NCBI GenBank assembly: GCA_020631555.1
Contig: JAHDGY010000003.1
Span: 1 to 64,000, forward strand
Direction: 5' to 3'
DNA from: Flavobacteriales bacterium
Lineage (GTDB): Bacteria; Bacteroidota; Bacteroidia; Flavobacteriales_D; Parvicellaceae
DNA: 64,000 nucleotides
Shown: in pieces, positions 17,332 to 26,928 of the stretch
Layout of the letters: each line of letters begins with the position of its first letter
Position numbering within the stretch: the first letter of the stretch is position 1
Notes under the pieces: generated by a model
Seen by the model: the letters and a program-made list of their open reading frames with translations, nothing else
Database searches by the model: none
What the model was told of the DNA's origin: nothing
Program-made: the position numbers and the translations under genes

Positions 17332-18003
17332 CTAAGTTAAGGTAAATCGCAAAAATTTAATCGCTCTCCCCTCTTTCAACCATTTAGCTTCGTAGTAAGT
17401 CTTTTCGTTTAAAAGTCCTCTCCAACCCTCATCAAGTTGATCCAAATACCCATTGTAAATATCGTTGGACCTCTCTTCAATTACATACCCATTAGCTTCT
17501 ATTTGCTCAATAGTATAGTCGAACAATAATTCACTATCAATCTTCATGTTGATCGCCCCTCCTTCTCGCAAGAACTTTCTATAACGTGCTATAAACAAAG
17601 GGGATGTTAATCGCTTTCGTGGCTTTTTAGGTTGTGGATCAGAAAACGTCATCCACAGTTCAGCCACCTCATCTTTATCAAAAAAATGGTCGATAAAATC
17701 AATTTTGGTGCGCAGAAAACCCACATTATCCATTTGCTCCTCAACGGCAGTTTTCGCGCCTCTCCAAATCCGAGCGCCCTTTACATCTACACCAATGTAA
17801 TTCACGTTCGGATTTCTTCTTGCCAACGCTAAAGTATATTCTCCCTTGCCGCAACCCAACTCCAATACTATAGGGTTACTGTTGCCAAAAAACTCGGATG
17901 CCCACCGTCCTTTAAGTGGATGTACCTCCCCAAAATTTGGAGGTTGCACAACATTGGCAAACTCCTTCATTTCCTCAAAATGTGCTAACTTGTTTTTACC
18001 CAT
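17332..18003 (-). CDS. trmB: tRNA (guanosine(46)-N7)-methyltransferase
   Basis: TrmB methylates G46 in the tRNA variable loop using SAM. The SAM-binding motif is VLELGCGKGEYTLALARR (about residues 46-63), followed by NYIGVDVKGARIWRGAK and the family signature TFSDPQPKKPRKRLTS. The length of 223 residues is normal. It is divergent from lhgO with a 143-bp gap. Confidence 0.94.
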   Translation of the reverse strand: MGKNKLAHFEEMKEFANVVQPPNFGEVHPLKGRWASEFFGNSNPIVLELGCGKGEYTLALARRNPNVNYIGVDVKGARIWRGAKTAVEEQMDNVGFLRTKIDFIDHFFDKDEVAELWMTFSDPQPKKPRKRLTSPLFIARYRKFLREGGAINMKIDSELLFDYTIEQIEANGYVIEERSNDIYNGYLDQLDEGWRGLLNEKTYYEAKWLKEGRAIKFLRFTLT

Positions 18004-18146
18004 TTATGCTTCAAGATTAAGGCAAAATTAAACCAAATAATTTGGGCATGATCAGTGGCTATAAACAAAGTGCTTTTCGTAATTAATTCGGCATTCGCTT
18101 ATTTCTAGGACTCAAACTTGATAGCTTAGCACTAAACTGCTTAGTT

Positions 18147-19361
18147 ATGTCCACATATGATGTTGCAATAGTTGGAGGAGGAATAGTAGGTGCAGCCACT
18201 TACTACAAATTACAGCAACGCTACCCCGATAAAAAACTCCTGCTGATTGAAAAGGAAAATCAACTTGCGGATCATCAAACCGGCCACAATTCAGGGGTCA
18301 TTCATTCTGGACTTTACTATACTCCAGGATCATTAAAAGCCAAAAACTGCGTCGCAGGCAGACATGAACTTGTGCAATTCGCTAAAGATCATAAAATTGC
18401 CCATAACGTGTGTGGAAAAGTAGTCGTCGCAACGGACAAAAGTGAATTGCCGTTTATGAATAAAATCTTCGAAAATGGGATCGCCAATGCGATTGAAGGA
18501 ATTGAAAAAATAAACGGACAACAGGTAAAAGATATCGAACCACATGTTGACTCCATTGGGGCTATTTGGGTACCTTGTACAGGCATAATTGACTTTCGCA
18601 GCGCAACGGAAAAAATGGTAGAAATTGCCCTCGGAAAACAGCCAAATTCCATACTAAAACTAGGAGAGAAAGCAATCGGATTTGAACAGTCTGAAAATTG
18701 TACTCGTATCAAAACAAACAAAGGTGATTATACTGCGGATAACGTCATATTTTGTGGGGGATTGCAAGCAGATCAGCTGGCCAAAAAGACGGGTGTTGAT
18801 CTCAAGGAAAAAGTAGTTGGTTTCCGAGGCGACTATTATGATTTAACTGAAAAGGCCAAACATAAAGTCAAGAACTTGATTTATCCGGTACCCAACCCAA
18901 CCTTTCCCTTTCTCGGTGTTCACTTTACAAGGATGACCAACGGAGAAATTGAATGCGGACCAAATGCCGTGTTCAGCTTTAAAAGAGAAGGTTATAAAAA
19001 GACTGATTTTAGTATTAAAGACACACTTGATGCACTCAGCTACGGAGGCACTTGGAAATTACTCCTTGGCAATTTTGGCTTTGCCGTAAATGAGTATAGA
19101 CGCGCATTCTCAAAGAAATTATTTCTTAGAACCTTGCAACGAATGATACCAAGTCTAACTATGGATGACATAAAACCGGGAAGAGCCGGGGTTCGTGCTA
19201 TGCTGCTCGGTACTGGAGGAGAAACGCGCGATGACTTCAGAATTGAATACGGACTCAACAGTATACATGTATTAAATGCGCCCTCACCGGCTGCAACTGC
19301 AGCGCTTGCTATTGGTAATCAAATTACGGATATGTCAGAGAAACATTTCGGCTGGAGCTAA
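18147..19361 (+). CDS. lhgO: L-2-hydroxyglutarate oxidase
   Basis: LhgO is a FAD-dependent enzyme that oxidises L-2-hydroxyglutarate to 2-oxoglutarate and passes electrons to the membrane quinone pool. The dinucleotide fold is VAIVGGGIVGAATYYKL at the N-terminus, followed by the family motif HNSGVIHSGLYYTPGSLKA and a C-terminal GRAGVRAML with HVLNAPSPAATAALAIG. The 404-residue length matches the YgaF/LhgO type. It is a single-gene unit here. Confidence 0.9.
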   Translation: MSTYDVAIVGGGIVGAATYYKLQQRYPDKKLLLIEKENQLADHQTGHNSGVIHSGLYYTPGSLKAKNCVAGRHELVQFAKDHKIAHNVCGKVVVATDKSELPFMNKIFENGIANAIEGIEKINGQQVKDIEPHVDSIGAIWVPCTGIIDFRSATEKMVEIALGKQPNSILKLGEKAIGFEQSENCTRIKTNKGDYTADNVIFCGGLQADQLAKKTGVDLKEKVVGFRGDYYDLTEKAKHKVKNLIYPVPNPTFPFLGVHFTRMTNGEIECGPNAVFSFKREGYKKTDFSIKDTLDALSYGGTWKLLLGNFGFAVNEYRRAFSKKLFLRTLQRMIPSLTMDDIKPGRAGVRAMLLGTGGETRDDFRIEYGLNSIHVLNAPSPAATAALAIGNQITDMSEKHFGWS

Positions 19362-19455
19362 CAATGGCATGTAAAAGTTCTAAGACCATTTTTCTACACA
19401 TTCTCGCTTTAACCAAAAATTCTGATCAAATTCACCATCAACTTTGACATTAGAC

Positions 19456-20850
19456 TCAGCCCCCCTTTCTTCGATTTTTTCGCTGACGCATCAACCTTTG
19501 CTTTACCAATCTTCTTACAACATCCTTTGAACCTTGTAAAAGATTTTTCTTGGCAGCTGGGTAGTTGGTTAACAATTGCAACGCCCAATAATCTAATCTT
19601 AGCGCCAACAGCATTTCATTCTCTACCTGGATTTCACAACCCATCGCCCTCAAAATTGCATCCCCACCCCATCCCTTTGTAAGTGAACTAGATAAAACAA
19701 AACTATTAGTAGTAAGCCATAGTTCAACCACTTCCAACTTGGTGTCAACAAAATTAATTTCAGGACCCAGTCCAGAAAAATCGACCACTATGCAATGACC
19801 TTCATAATCCGCTAATTCAATTCCAAACACCAGTTGCCGACGTTTATCCTCTGGCACTATTTTGAACTTCCTTAAAATATGATCAGCAACCAAATGGTAA
19901 AGCCTCTTAAACTCGGCATAACCTATTGGCTTTTGATTTTCCTTTTGAAAAATCACATCCTCGTAATCCGATTCAATTGACCTTGTCCATTCCGTGTCGC
20001 TAGAGTGGTACTTTGAATTTTTCTGGAGCCCATAAATATCAAGAACATCTCCTGGATAAGCTTCAAGCACCTGGGTTTCGTCATTATCGTTAGTCCCAAA
20101 ATTCAAATTATAATATTCGACAATTTTATTCTTGAGAAACCTAACACCATTGATCCAACGCTGGTGAGAATTTAATAACACAAAATCCGCACTACATGGA
20201 ATCGAATAGGTCGGAGAAAGCGTTTTGGTGATTTTGCAGAAACGATTTACAAATTGAAGCTCTCTGTTTTTTGCAACATCCTCATCGTTATTCCAATGCG
20301 CTTTAATTCCATTCGGAAAATATCCAACAGCAGCGTATCCGCAAAGTAAATAGTCAATTCTCGGCCAGCGTTTGCGAAGCCTCTTCGTAACAAACTCTAT
20401 AACCTCCGGAGAAGCACAAGGCAAGGCATCATTAACATTTACCAATACTTGTCCATCATATTCGACAATAATTGCGTTCTCTAGATGATTGGCAAAATAG
20501 GTAACCTTGACACCCTTTGGCAAATGATAGGATTTTCCATTGCGTGCCTCCGTTACATATTTAAAACCAACATTATCCACTGCTTCAGCAAGTCCTGTCA
20601 TACCATTACTTGGAAAGAAGACGCGTGCTTCTTTGTTCATGTTTTCTAAGGTGGGCAAATGAAAATGATCCTCATGCCGTTGAGAAATTAAAATATAGTC
20701 TGTATTTGAGATTGTTGCAATATCCAAAGGTTTTGGAAACTGATACCACTGATTTCGAAACGCAGGACCTGATACCCATGGATCAGTGACAATACTAACG
20801 CCGCCAACCTTAATCAGAAAACAAGCATGTCCAACGTAAGTGATATTCAT
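19456..20850 (-). CDS. MBL-fold metallo-hydrolase related to CMP-Neu5Ac hydroxylase/UlaG
   Basis: The protein starts with the metallo-beta-lactamase pattern MNITYVGHACFLIKVGG, VTDPWVSGPAF and QRHEDHFHLPT, a HxDH-type metal site with a glutamate at position two. The DPW.SGPAF segment resembles that of CMP-N-acetylneuraminate hydroxylase. About 200 C-terminal residues (from YAEFKRLYHLVADH) have no domain I can name, and the last 20 residues are very basic (KQRLMRQRKNRRKGG). I start at MNITYVGH because MBL proteins of this type begin so; an ATG twelve codons upstream (20886) is possible. No Rieske motif is seen and the substrate is unknown. Confidence 0.75.
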   Translation of the reverse strand: MNITYVGHACFLIKVGGVSIVTDPWVSGPAFRNQWYQFPKPLDIATISNTDYILISQRHEDHFHLPTLENMNKEARVFFPSNGMTGLAEAVDNVGFKYVTEARNGKSYHLPKGVKVTYFANHLENAIIVEYDGQVLVNVNDALPCASPEVIEFVTKRLRKRWPRIDYLLCGYAAVGYFPNGIKAHWNNDEDVAKNRELQFVNRFCKITKTLSPTYSIPCSADFVLLNSHQRWINGVRFLKNKIVEYYNLNFGTNDNDETQVLEAYPGDVLDIYGLQKNSKYHSSDTEWTRSIESDYEDVIFQKENQKPIGYAEFKRLYHLVADHILRKFKIVPEDKRRQLVFGIELADYEGHCIVVDFSGLGPEINFVDTKLEVVELWLTTNSFVLSSSLTKGWGGDAILRAMGCEIQVENEMLLALRLDYWALQLLTNYPAAKKNLLQGSKDVVRRLVKQRLMRQRKNRRKGG

Positions 20851-20955
20851 CTCCGACAATTTACTTACAATTAGCGAAATTGCCATAGGGAAAAATAATA
20901 ATCTCGATTCCGAACAATTCCGCTAAAACATGGTATTTTTATTGCGTCTAAGGAT

Positions 20956-22038
20956 ATGGAAAGCAATTTTGTAGTTTCAGCAAGAAAGTATCGGCCTCAA
21001 ACGTTTTCGGAAGTTGTTGGGCAACAATCTATTACCGAAACTTTAGAAAACTCAATTGCTAAAAATAAGCTTGCGCAAGCTTATTTGTTTTGCGGACCAA
21101 GAGGCGTTGGTAAAACATCTTGCGCTAGAATATTTGCAAAACACATTAACCGAGAAATTGAACAGGAAGATCAAGATTTCTCGTTTAACATCTTCGAATT
21201 AGATGCTGCGTCCAACAACTCGGTTGAAGATATACGCAGCATCACTGATTCGGTAAAAATTCCTCCGCAAACTGGCAAATACAAAGTTTACATTGTTGAT
21301 GAGGTTCACATGTTATCTCAAGCGGCGTTTAATGCATTTTTAAAGACGTTAGAAGAGCCTCCTCCACATGCAATATTTGTACTTGCTACTACTGAAAAGC
21401 ACAAGATTATTCCAACGATTCTTTCTCGTTGCCAAATCTTCGATTTCAAACGAATTGGAACACAAGACATTGTAAGCAGCCTTGAGCATATTGCGGAAAA
21501 AGAAGGTATTCAGACAGAGAAAGATGGATTACATGTAATCGCTCAAAAAGCTGATGGAGCTATGAGAGATGCCTTATCCATTTTCGACCAGTTAGTGAGT
21601 TTTACACAAGGTAACGTAAGTTATCAATCGGTTATATCTAGCCTTAACGTTCTAGACCACGAATACTATTTAAAGTTGGTAGATAACATGCTTTCAGGTG
21701 ATATTCCCAGCGCACTAACTACTTATTCAGATATCTTGGAAAAAGGGTTTGACGGTCACCATTTCATTGTCGGACTGTCGCAGCATTTTCGAAATCTTCT
21801 TGTTGCTAAAGATGAGGTAACATTAAAGTTGCTAGAAGTTGGAGAAGGCGCCGTCGAACACTACAAAAATCAATGTGCAAAAACCAGTTTGCATTTTTTG
21901 ATTCAAGCACTAAACATTACAGGTGATGCTGACATTCACTATAAGGCCAGTAAAAATCAAAGGCTACACGTCGAACTAGCACTTATGAAACTTTGCTCCT
22001 TAAACTCAGAGGAAGCAAAAAAAAAAATGATGAACTAG
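20956..22038 (+). CDS. dnaX: DNA polymerase III clamp-loader subunit gamma (zero-frame product of dnaX)
   Basis: DnaX is the ATPase of the clamp loader. The zero frame codes for 360 residues: the N-terminal YRPQTFSEVVGQ, Walker A GPRGVGKTS, Walker B VYIVDEVHMLS, SRC motif (ILSRCQIFDFKRI), sensor 2 (DGAMRDALSIFDQ) and the collar domain. It ends EEAKKKMMN after an 11-A tract. That matches a gamma-type product with domains I-III. The polymerase-binding tail is coded in the -1 frame from the same tract, see next entries. One intact gene would give about 598 residues, a normal size for tau. Confidence 0.9.
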   Translation: MESNFVVSARKYRPQTFSEVVGQQSITETLENSIAKNKLAQAYLFCGPRGVGKTSCARIFAKHINREIEQEDQDFSFNIFELDAASNNSVEDIRSITDSVKIPPQTGKYKVYIVDEVHMLSQAAFNAFLKTLEEPPPHAIFVLATTEKHKIIPTILSRCQIFDFKRIGTQDIVSSLEHIAEKEGIQTEKDGLHVIAQKADGAMRDALSIFDQLVSFTQGNVSYQSVISSLNVLDHEYYLKLVDNMLSGDIPSALTTYSDILEKGFDGHHFIVGLSQHFRNLLVAKDEVTLKLLEVGEGAVEHYKNQCAKTSLHFLIQALNITGDADIHYKASKNQRLHVELALMKLCSLNSEEAKKKMMN

Positions 22039-22751
22039 AAATCGATTTGTTGTCGGTTTCGCATTTCATAAATCCTTTTGAACCAACGATTGTCAGTGAT
22101 AATTCTACTGAGCAGGTAACCTCAGTTGAACATCCTCCTGAAACTAAAGATCAGTCTAACCAAGTTACCAGACTCGAAAACCGTAACGAACAACCATTAC
22201 CAACTCCTTCTGAAAAACAAATAAACGACCATTCACTGAATGCTCCAAAAGCACCACAAATTGTTGGTGTAAAGGCAGTGAACAGACCATTCAAATCGGG
22301 TCTCTCAATTACATCTATGCTTAAAGATGTTTCTCAATCTAACGCGGAAGATGATCCAGACAACCTAGAAAACAAACCAGTAGATCCATTTTCAACGGAA
22401 GATTTGTTAAGCAAATGGAACGTGCATTGCCATCGGGTGAAACTAGCTGGAAAACAAAGTTTGTACGCTACCTTAACAAAAGATAATCCTGTTTTAAACA
22501 AAGAAGATTGGACTGTATCAATAGAAATTGACAATGCAATTCAAGAACAGGACTTAATTAAAGAAAGAATCAATTTGCTGGAATTTCTTCGCCGGGAATT
22601 AAACAACTATGCCATACAACTTAATTGGACTATAGTCCAAAACAAGGAGCAAGCACATTTATATACTGACAAAGACAAATTCCTAAAACTATGTGAACAG
22701 AATCCTAGCTTATTGACATTAAAACAACGTCTAAAATTAGATATTGACTAA
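21993..22751 (+). CDS. dnaX: tau-specific C-terminal part of DnaX (-1 frame)
   Basis: The frame opened by the A tract continues with NDELEIDLLSVSHF and runs to a TAA at 22749-22751. It has a Pro/Ser/Asn-rich linker (about 110 residues), then a folded part (FSTEDLLSKWNVHCHRV to LKQRLKLDID), as seen in the C-terminal DnaX/tau domain that contacts the polymerase. The TTG start given in the track is not a credible start; the region is most probably translated only as an extension of the upstream frame. The stop overlaps the tag start by one base. Confidence 0.8.
   Translation: MLLKLRGSKKKNDELEIDLLSVSHFINPFEPTIVSDNSTEQVTSVEHPPETKDQSNQVTRLENRNEQPLPTPSEKQINDHSLNAPKAPQIVGVKAVNRPFKSGLSITSMLKDVSQSNAEDDPDNLENKPVDPFSTEDLLSKWNVHCHRVKLAGKQSLYATLTKDNPVLNKEDWTVSIEIDNAIQEQDLIKERINLLEFLRRELNNYAIQLNWTIVQNKEQAHLYTDKDKFLKLCEQNPSLLTLKQRLKLDID
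22017..22027 (+). promoter_or_regulatory. A11 slippery tract in dnaX
   Basis: Eleven consecutive A follow GAGGAAGC. In the zero frame translation stops four codons later at TAG. A net shift of -1 (one A fewer in the transcript, two more, or a ribosomal -1 slip) joins the frame of the tau tail. Homopolymer A tracts of this kind cause transcriptional or translational slippage in dnaX of other bacteria. An 11-A tract is also a place for sequencing error. Confidence 0.7.
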
Positions 22752-23323
22752 TGCGTTGTTCGTGGTGCGGTAGTGATCCCTTGTATGTTAAATATCATGA
22801 TGAAGAATGGGGTGCTCCTATTCGAAACGACGATCAAATTTTTGAATTTCTTTGTCTTGAGGCTTTTCAAGCTGGTCTGAGTTGGATCACTATTCTCCGA
22901 AAGCGAGAAAATTTCCGAAAAGCATTTGACAATTTCGATTGTCAAAAAATCGCAAATTACGATGAGGATAAAATCAAGAGATTAATGCAAGACAATGGCA
23001 TTATTAGAAACAGACTAAAAATCAACGCGACGGTGAATAATGCCCAACGGTTTTTGGAAGTTCAACGAGAATTCGGTTCTTTTTCTAAATTCATTTGGAC
23101 TTACGTTGACCACACTCCAATACAGAACAATTTTGAAACGACGGATCAGATACCAGCTAAAACTCCACTCTCAGAAAAAATCAGTAGTGACCTAAAAAAG
23201 AGAGGATTTAAATTTCTCGGGCCAACGGTGATTTATGCCCATATGCAAGCTTCCGGAATGGTGAATGATCATGTAACAAGCTGTTATCGCCATCAGCAAC
23301 TGCTCACTTCGTTCCAACCGTAG
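22751..23323 (+). CDS. tag: DNA-3-methyladenine glycosylase I
   Basis: Tag removes 3-methyladenine from alkylated DNA. The N-terminus MRCSWCGSDPLYVKYHDEEWG holds the zinc-binding Cys residues and the catalytic-site Glu region. FEFLCLEAFQAGLSWITILRKR and the C-terminal GPTVIYAHMQASGMVNDHVTSCYRH (zinc-ligand His and Cys) complete the family pattern. Its 190 residues are usual. The ATG overlaps the dnaX stop (TAATG), and its 3' end overlaps that of the convergent MFS gene by 20 bp. Confidence 0.95.
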   Translation: MRCSWCGSDPLYVKYHDEEWGAPIRNDDQIFEFLCLEAFQAGLSWITILRKRENFRKAFDNFDCQKIANYDEDKIKRLMQDNGIIRNRLKINATVNNAQRFLEVQREFGSFSKFIWTYVDHTPIQNNFETTDQIPAKTPLSEKISSDLKKRGFKFLGPTVIYAHMQASGMVNDHVTSCYRHQQLLTSFQP

Positions 23324-24614
23324 ATTTTTTGGGTACAAAAACAAGCAAGATCAATCCTAGCATAAAGAATACGGACAATGCCATTAATGAAATTCGCGTG
23401 TCATAAGAGCCCTTAATTACCCCAAATAAGACCAAACCAAGTACCATCCCTATTTTTTCGAGTGCGTCATAAAAACTAAAATATGACGCGCTATCGTTTG
23501 TTTTTGGCAGATACATCGAATATGTCGAACGTCCAACAGATTGAATCCCGCCCATAACCAATCCTACACAACCGGCAATTATATAAAATTCTGTTGGCGA
23601 GTGAACAAAATACACTGCACCACATAGAACACACCAAATAACCAATGCAACTCCCAAACTAACTTTGTTACCATACCTATCAGCAATTATGGCCATTCCC
23701 CACGCTCCAGGAATGGCTATTAGTTGAATCATTAGAATGCTAATAAGCATTCCTGATGTTTTTTGGTCGTCCGATACCCAATCGATCTCGTCTAAACCAA
23801 AAAACTGGGCTACCGCCATAACGGTTTGAACACCCATGCTAAAAGCAAAAAACGAATATAAATATTTACGGAGCCTAGGAATTCCAGCAAATTCATTCCA
23901 TACCTTCTTCAATTCCAAAAAGCCCATTTTGGCGACATTCGAACTAATTTTCTTCCTTGCCTCCTTTGCTACCGGTAACTTCTTATACGCCGGATACGCA
24001 AACGCAACCCACCAAATAGCACATAAAGGAAATTCCAACGCCATCATTTGAACTTTCTCAGCTCCCGTATCCTGCATCAGGATAAGGGCAATGCACAGTA
24101 CGAGCAAAATCGAAGATCCCACATACCCTAATGAAAATCCGTATGAACTAATTCTATTGTGGTCTTTTGGCTCCGCAATATCCGGAAGATACGCATTGTA
24201 AAACACCAAACTTCCCCAATAACCTATGTGCGAAATTATGATTATAAAAAGGCCCAATCCCAAGTATTCTGGGTCAAAAAACGCCATGGAAGTTACGCCG
24301 ATAGCTCCTAGATAATTCAGCGCACGCATGAAAATCCTCTTGTTGCCAATATAATCGGCAATACCTGATAAAATCGGTGCAAATACAGCCACAATCAATA
24401 ACGAAACCGCAAGAGCATAAGAATATATCTCTGTGGTATCAAAACTTAATCCTAAAAACTGAACAATTTTATTCGCTCCTGCGTGGGCCTCCATTTTGAT
24501 GTTGTAAAACATCGGAAAAATTGCCGTGGTAATTACCAATGGGTAAACGGAATTTGCCCAATCGTACATGGCCCATGCCTTGATAACTTTTTTATCTCCC
24601 TTTGTACAAACCAC
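23304..24614 (-). CDS. MFS transporter, UMF1/Atg22-like
   Basis: The 436-residue integral membrane protein has about 11-12 hydrophobic segments. The N-terminal AWAMYDWANSVYPLVITTAIFPMFY matches the UMF1 (vacuole effluxer Atg22-like) branch of the major facilitator superfamily. Other signatures are ISGIADYIGNKR (MFS loop 2-3) and GGIQSVGRSTYSMYLPK. Substrate is unknown; yeast Atg22 exports amino acids from vacuoles, but this cannot be carried over. The start is a GTG. Confidence 0.85.
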   Translation of the reverse strand: MVCTKGDKKVIKAWAMYDWANSVYPLVITTAIFPMFYNIKMEAHAGANKIVQFLGLSFDTTEIYSYALAVSLLIVAVFAPILSGIADYIGNKRIFMRALNYLGAIGVTSMAFFDPEYLGLGLFIIIISHIGYWGSLVFYNAYLPDIAEPKDHNRISSYGFSLGYVGSSILLVLCIALILMQDTGAEKVQMMALEFPLCAIWWVAFAYPAYKKLPVAKEARKKISSNVAKMGFLELKKVWNEFAGIPRLRKYLYSFFAFSMGVQTVMAVAQFFGLDEIDWVSDDQKTSGMLISILMIQLIAIPGAWGMAIIADRYGNKVSLGVALVIWCVLCGAVYFVHSPTEFYIIAGCVGLVMGGIQSVGRSTYSMYLPKTNDSASYFSFYDALEKIGMVLGLVLFGVIKGSYDTRISLMALSVFFMLGLILLVFVPKKSTVGTK

Positions 24615-24628
24615 AAATCAGAATAATC

Positions 24629-24654
24629 AAAAACAGCTACCTCTTGGTGGCTGT
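24629..24654 (-). terminator. Terminator after the OmpA-like gene
   Basis: On the minus strand ACAGCCACC, loop AAGA, GGTAGCTGT and TTTTTG form a nine-position stem with one mismatch. It separates the hemE-OmpA pair from the MFS gene. Confidence 0.7.
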
Positions 24655-24668
24655 TCTCACGCAGCCAT

Positions 24669-25853
24669 TTATTGCAATAACTTAAATTCTACTTTTTGAT
24701 TTTTGGCCTTATCCAAATCCGATTCACCACCTGAAACACTTTCAGAATCTGGAATCCATTTCGTGGTTAACCTGTCAGCGGCAACTCCACCTTTAACCAA
24801 AAATTTCTTAACCTTATTGACCCTCTTCTCACCCATGTTCGCATACGCAGCAAATCGCCCCCCATTCTTTGCATATTCAGCTTCAACCTTATCACTATGT
24901 CCGATAAGTTCCAATTTAATCGAAGGATTTTCATTTAACAAATCAATCAAATTATTCATATCCAATAACATTGAAGCGTCTATTTGAGCTTTAAGGCGAT
25001 CAAAATAAATTGTTGCATTCTTAATTTTCTCAGCGGGTGTAAACCCATCTTCACTCGTGACCTGTTTGCGATAGATTACACTCATTTTTTGCATCTCATC
25101 TTCTCCCTCCTGCATGCAATCACATTCTGACGGATCGTCTAACATAAACACTTCAACCTTGTCAATATAGTAGTAGGCAAAAGCTTTCTGTTGCCCCATT
25201 TGTCCGGCAACTTTCTTTAACTTTTGGTACTTGGTGTCTTTTGTATTATGAAAGTTTCCGATGGTTAGGTATTTTTCCTTTCCATTGGCTTTGAACACAT
25301 CGCACACGGTTTCCCAGTTATAACGCTGGTTGAACATTTTATTCATTGGGTGGTAAAGTACATTTTCAAATTCTCTCTCCTTCTCAAATACAATGTTCGA
25401 CTTTCCCTCTACTCCGATACCCTCCTTTGTAAGAATTGCACTTAAATTGTTGCAAGCGTACTTGGACAAATCCGCCAAACTTACATTGTACTTTACACAG
25501 TATTCAACCCCCTTCTTCAGTGGACTAATCAATTCGGTCTGCAAGTAGGTTCGTGGTTGTTTATCATTGTAACTGTACATTACCACTCCAGCATAATTTT
25601 CGCCATCCATAGCAAACTCGCGCCCGTAAGTATTATTCGGTGCAGAGCATGGTAAACCTTTCTTCGAACCAGTGAAAACATCGGCACCTTTACCTGTAGG
25701 TGAATCCCAATCAGAAGCTTGATTAATCTGCCCCATTTTTTTAACCTTACCAATAGATTCGAAACTGGGATTTTTTACAAAATTTCTTTCATCCTGTCCA
25801 AGTGAAAAAAGCGCCATCATGCATAACAGCAACAACATTCCAATTTTTTGCAT
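24669..25853 (-). CDS. OmpA-family outer-membrane/periplasmic protein
   Basis: A signal peptide (MQKIGMLLLLCMMALFSLGQ) precedes an N-terminal domain of about 210 residues (NLVKNPSFES-type start, FVKNPSFESIGKV) that looks like a carbohydrate-binding/jelly-roll module, and a C-terminal OmpA-like domain from about residue 285 (ATIYFDRLKAQID, LELIGHSDKVEAEYA, GEKRVNKVKKFLVKGGV). OmpA domains bind peptidoglycan. It follows hemE by 7 bp and ends at a terminator. A role in the T9SS cannot be excluded, but there is no direct sign of one. Confidence 0.78.
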   Translation of the reverse strand: MQKIGMLLLLCMMALFSLGQDERNFVKNPSFESIGKVKKMGQINQASDWDSPTGKGADVFTGSKKGLPCSAPNNTYGREFAMDGENYAGVVMYSYNDKQPRTYLQTELISPLKKGVEYCVKYNVSLADLSKYACNNLSAILTKEGIGVEGKSNIVFEKEREFENVLYHPMNKMFNQRYNWETVCDVFKANGKEKYLTIGNFHNTKDTKYQKLKKVAGQMGQQKAFAYYYIDKVEVFMLDDPSECDCMQEGEDEMQKMSVIYRKQVTSEDGFTPAEKIKNATIYFDRLKAQIDASMLLDMNNLIDLLNENPSIKLELIGHSDKVEAEYAKNGGRFAAYANMGEKRVNKVKKFLVKGGVAADRLTTKWIPDSESVSGGESDLDKAKNQKVEFKLLQ

Positions 25854-25860
25854 ACTACGT

Positions 25861-26886
25861 TTAATTAAATTCTTTAACCGTATCGATAAAACATTTCACT
25901 TTATCCGGTTTTATATCAGCATATACTCCGTGACCGAGATTGGCAATGTGCCTACCGCCTTTAAATCTACTAAGCATTTCCTCTGTTTCCAATTTAATCG
26001 AGGCAAAGTCCCCGTACAATATACAAGGATCTAAGTTACCTTGCAGCGTTTTGTTTGGCCCAACTATACTACGCGTCTCTGAAATATCCATATTCCAATC
26101 CATTCCAATTGTTTCACAATTCAGAAGAGCGAGCTCTTTACGTGCATAATAAGCGCCTTTAGAAAACACCGTAACAGGTACATTTTCAATCTGATCACAA
26201 ATCAATTTAACATATTTCATTCCAAACTCCGAATACTGCTTCGGACCAAGGATTCCAGCCCAAGAATCAAATATTTGAACCAGATCCACCCCTGAACTGA
26301 TTTGCGCTATTAAGTACTTAATGGTTGATTCGGTTATTTTTTCCAAAAGACGATGCGACAGTTCTGGTTCGGTAACCAACATTTTTCGAGCCTTAGAGAA
26401 TGTCTTGGAGCCCTGACCTTCTACCATATAGCAAAATATCGTCCATGGCGCTCCAGCAAACCCAATCAATGGAACTCGATTATTCAATTCTCGCTTGGTA
26501 ATCCGTATGGCCTCGAGGACATAGTTCAGATCTTCCTCTGGACTTGACACCTTAAGTTGTTCAACATCGCTAGCTGATTTTATTGTCCTTTCAAACCAAG
26601 GTCCTTTCTGCTCAATCATTTCGTACGGCAAACCCATGGCCTCAGGTACTACCAAAATATCAGAGAAGATAATCGCCGCATCAACGTCCAAAATATCAAC
26701 GGGTTGCAGGGTAACTTCTGCAGCTAGAACAGGAGTCTCAACCAACTCCTTAAAACCTGATAAACGTGCTCGAATAGCTCTATACTCCGGAAGTATTCTT
26801 CCTGCCTGCCGCATCAACCAAACCGGTGTTCGTTCTGTTGGCTGTCCATTAGCCGCACGCAATAACAAATCATTTTTCAAACCCAT
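25861..26886 (-). CDS. hemE: Uroporphyrinogen decarboxylase
   Basis: HemE removes four carboxyl groups from uroporphyrinogen III to give coproporphyrinogen III in heme synthesis. The signature [17 protein letters not shown] lies near the N-terminus with the substrate-binding Arg residues, and [26 protein letters not shown] and [14 protein letters not shown] follow. The length of 341 residues is normal. It heads a two-gene unit with the OmpA-like gene. Confidence 0.96.
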   Translation of the reverse strand: MGLKNDLLLRAANGQPTERTPVWLMRQAGRILPEYRAIRARLSGFKELVETPVLAAEVTLQPVDILDVDAAIIFSDILVVPEAMGLPYEMIEQKGPWFERTIKSASDVEQLKVSSPEEDLNYVLEAIRITKRELNNRVPLIGFAGAPWTIFCYMVEGQGSKTFSKARKMLVTEPELSHRLLEKITESTIKYLIAQISSGVDLVQIFDSWAGILGPKQYSEFGMKYVKLICDQIENVPVTVFSKGAYYARKELALLNCETIGMDWNMDISETRSIVGPNKTLQGNLDPCILYGDFASIKLETEEMLSRFKGGRHIANLGHGVYADIKPDKVKCFIDTVKEFN

Positions 26887-26928
26887 AACTCGTGATCGAT
26901 AAAAGTCGTAAGAAACTAGAATTTTGAC

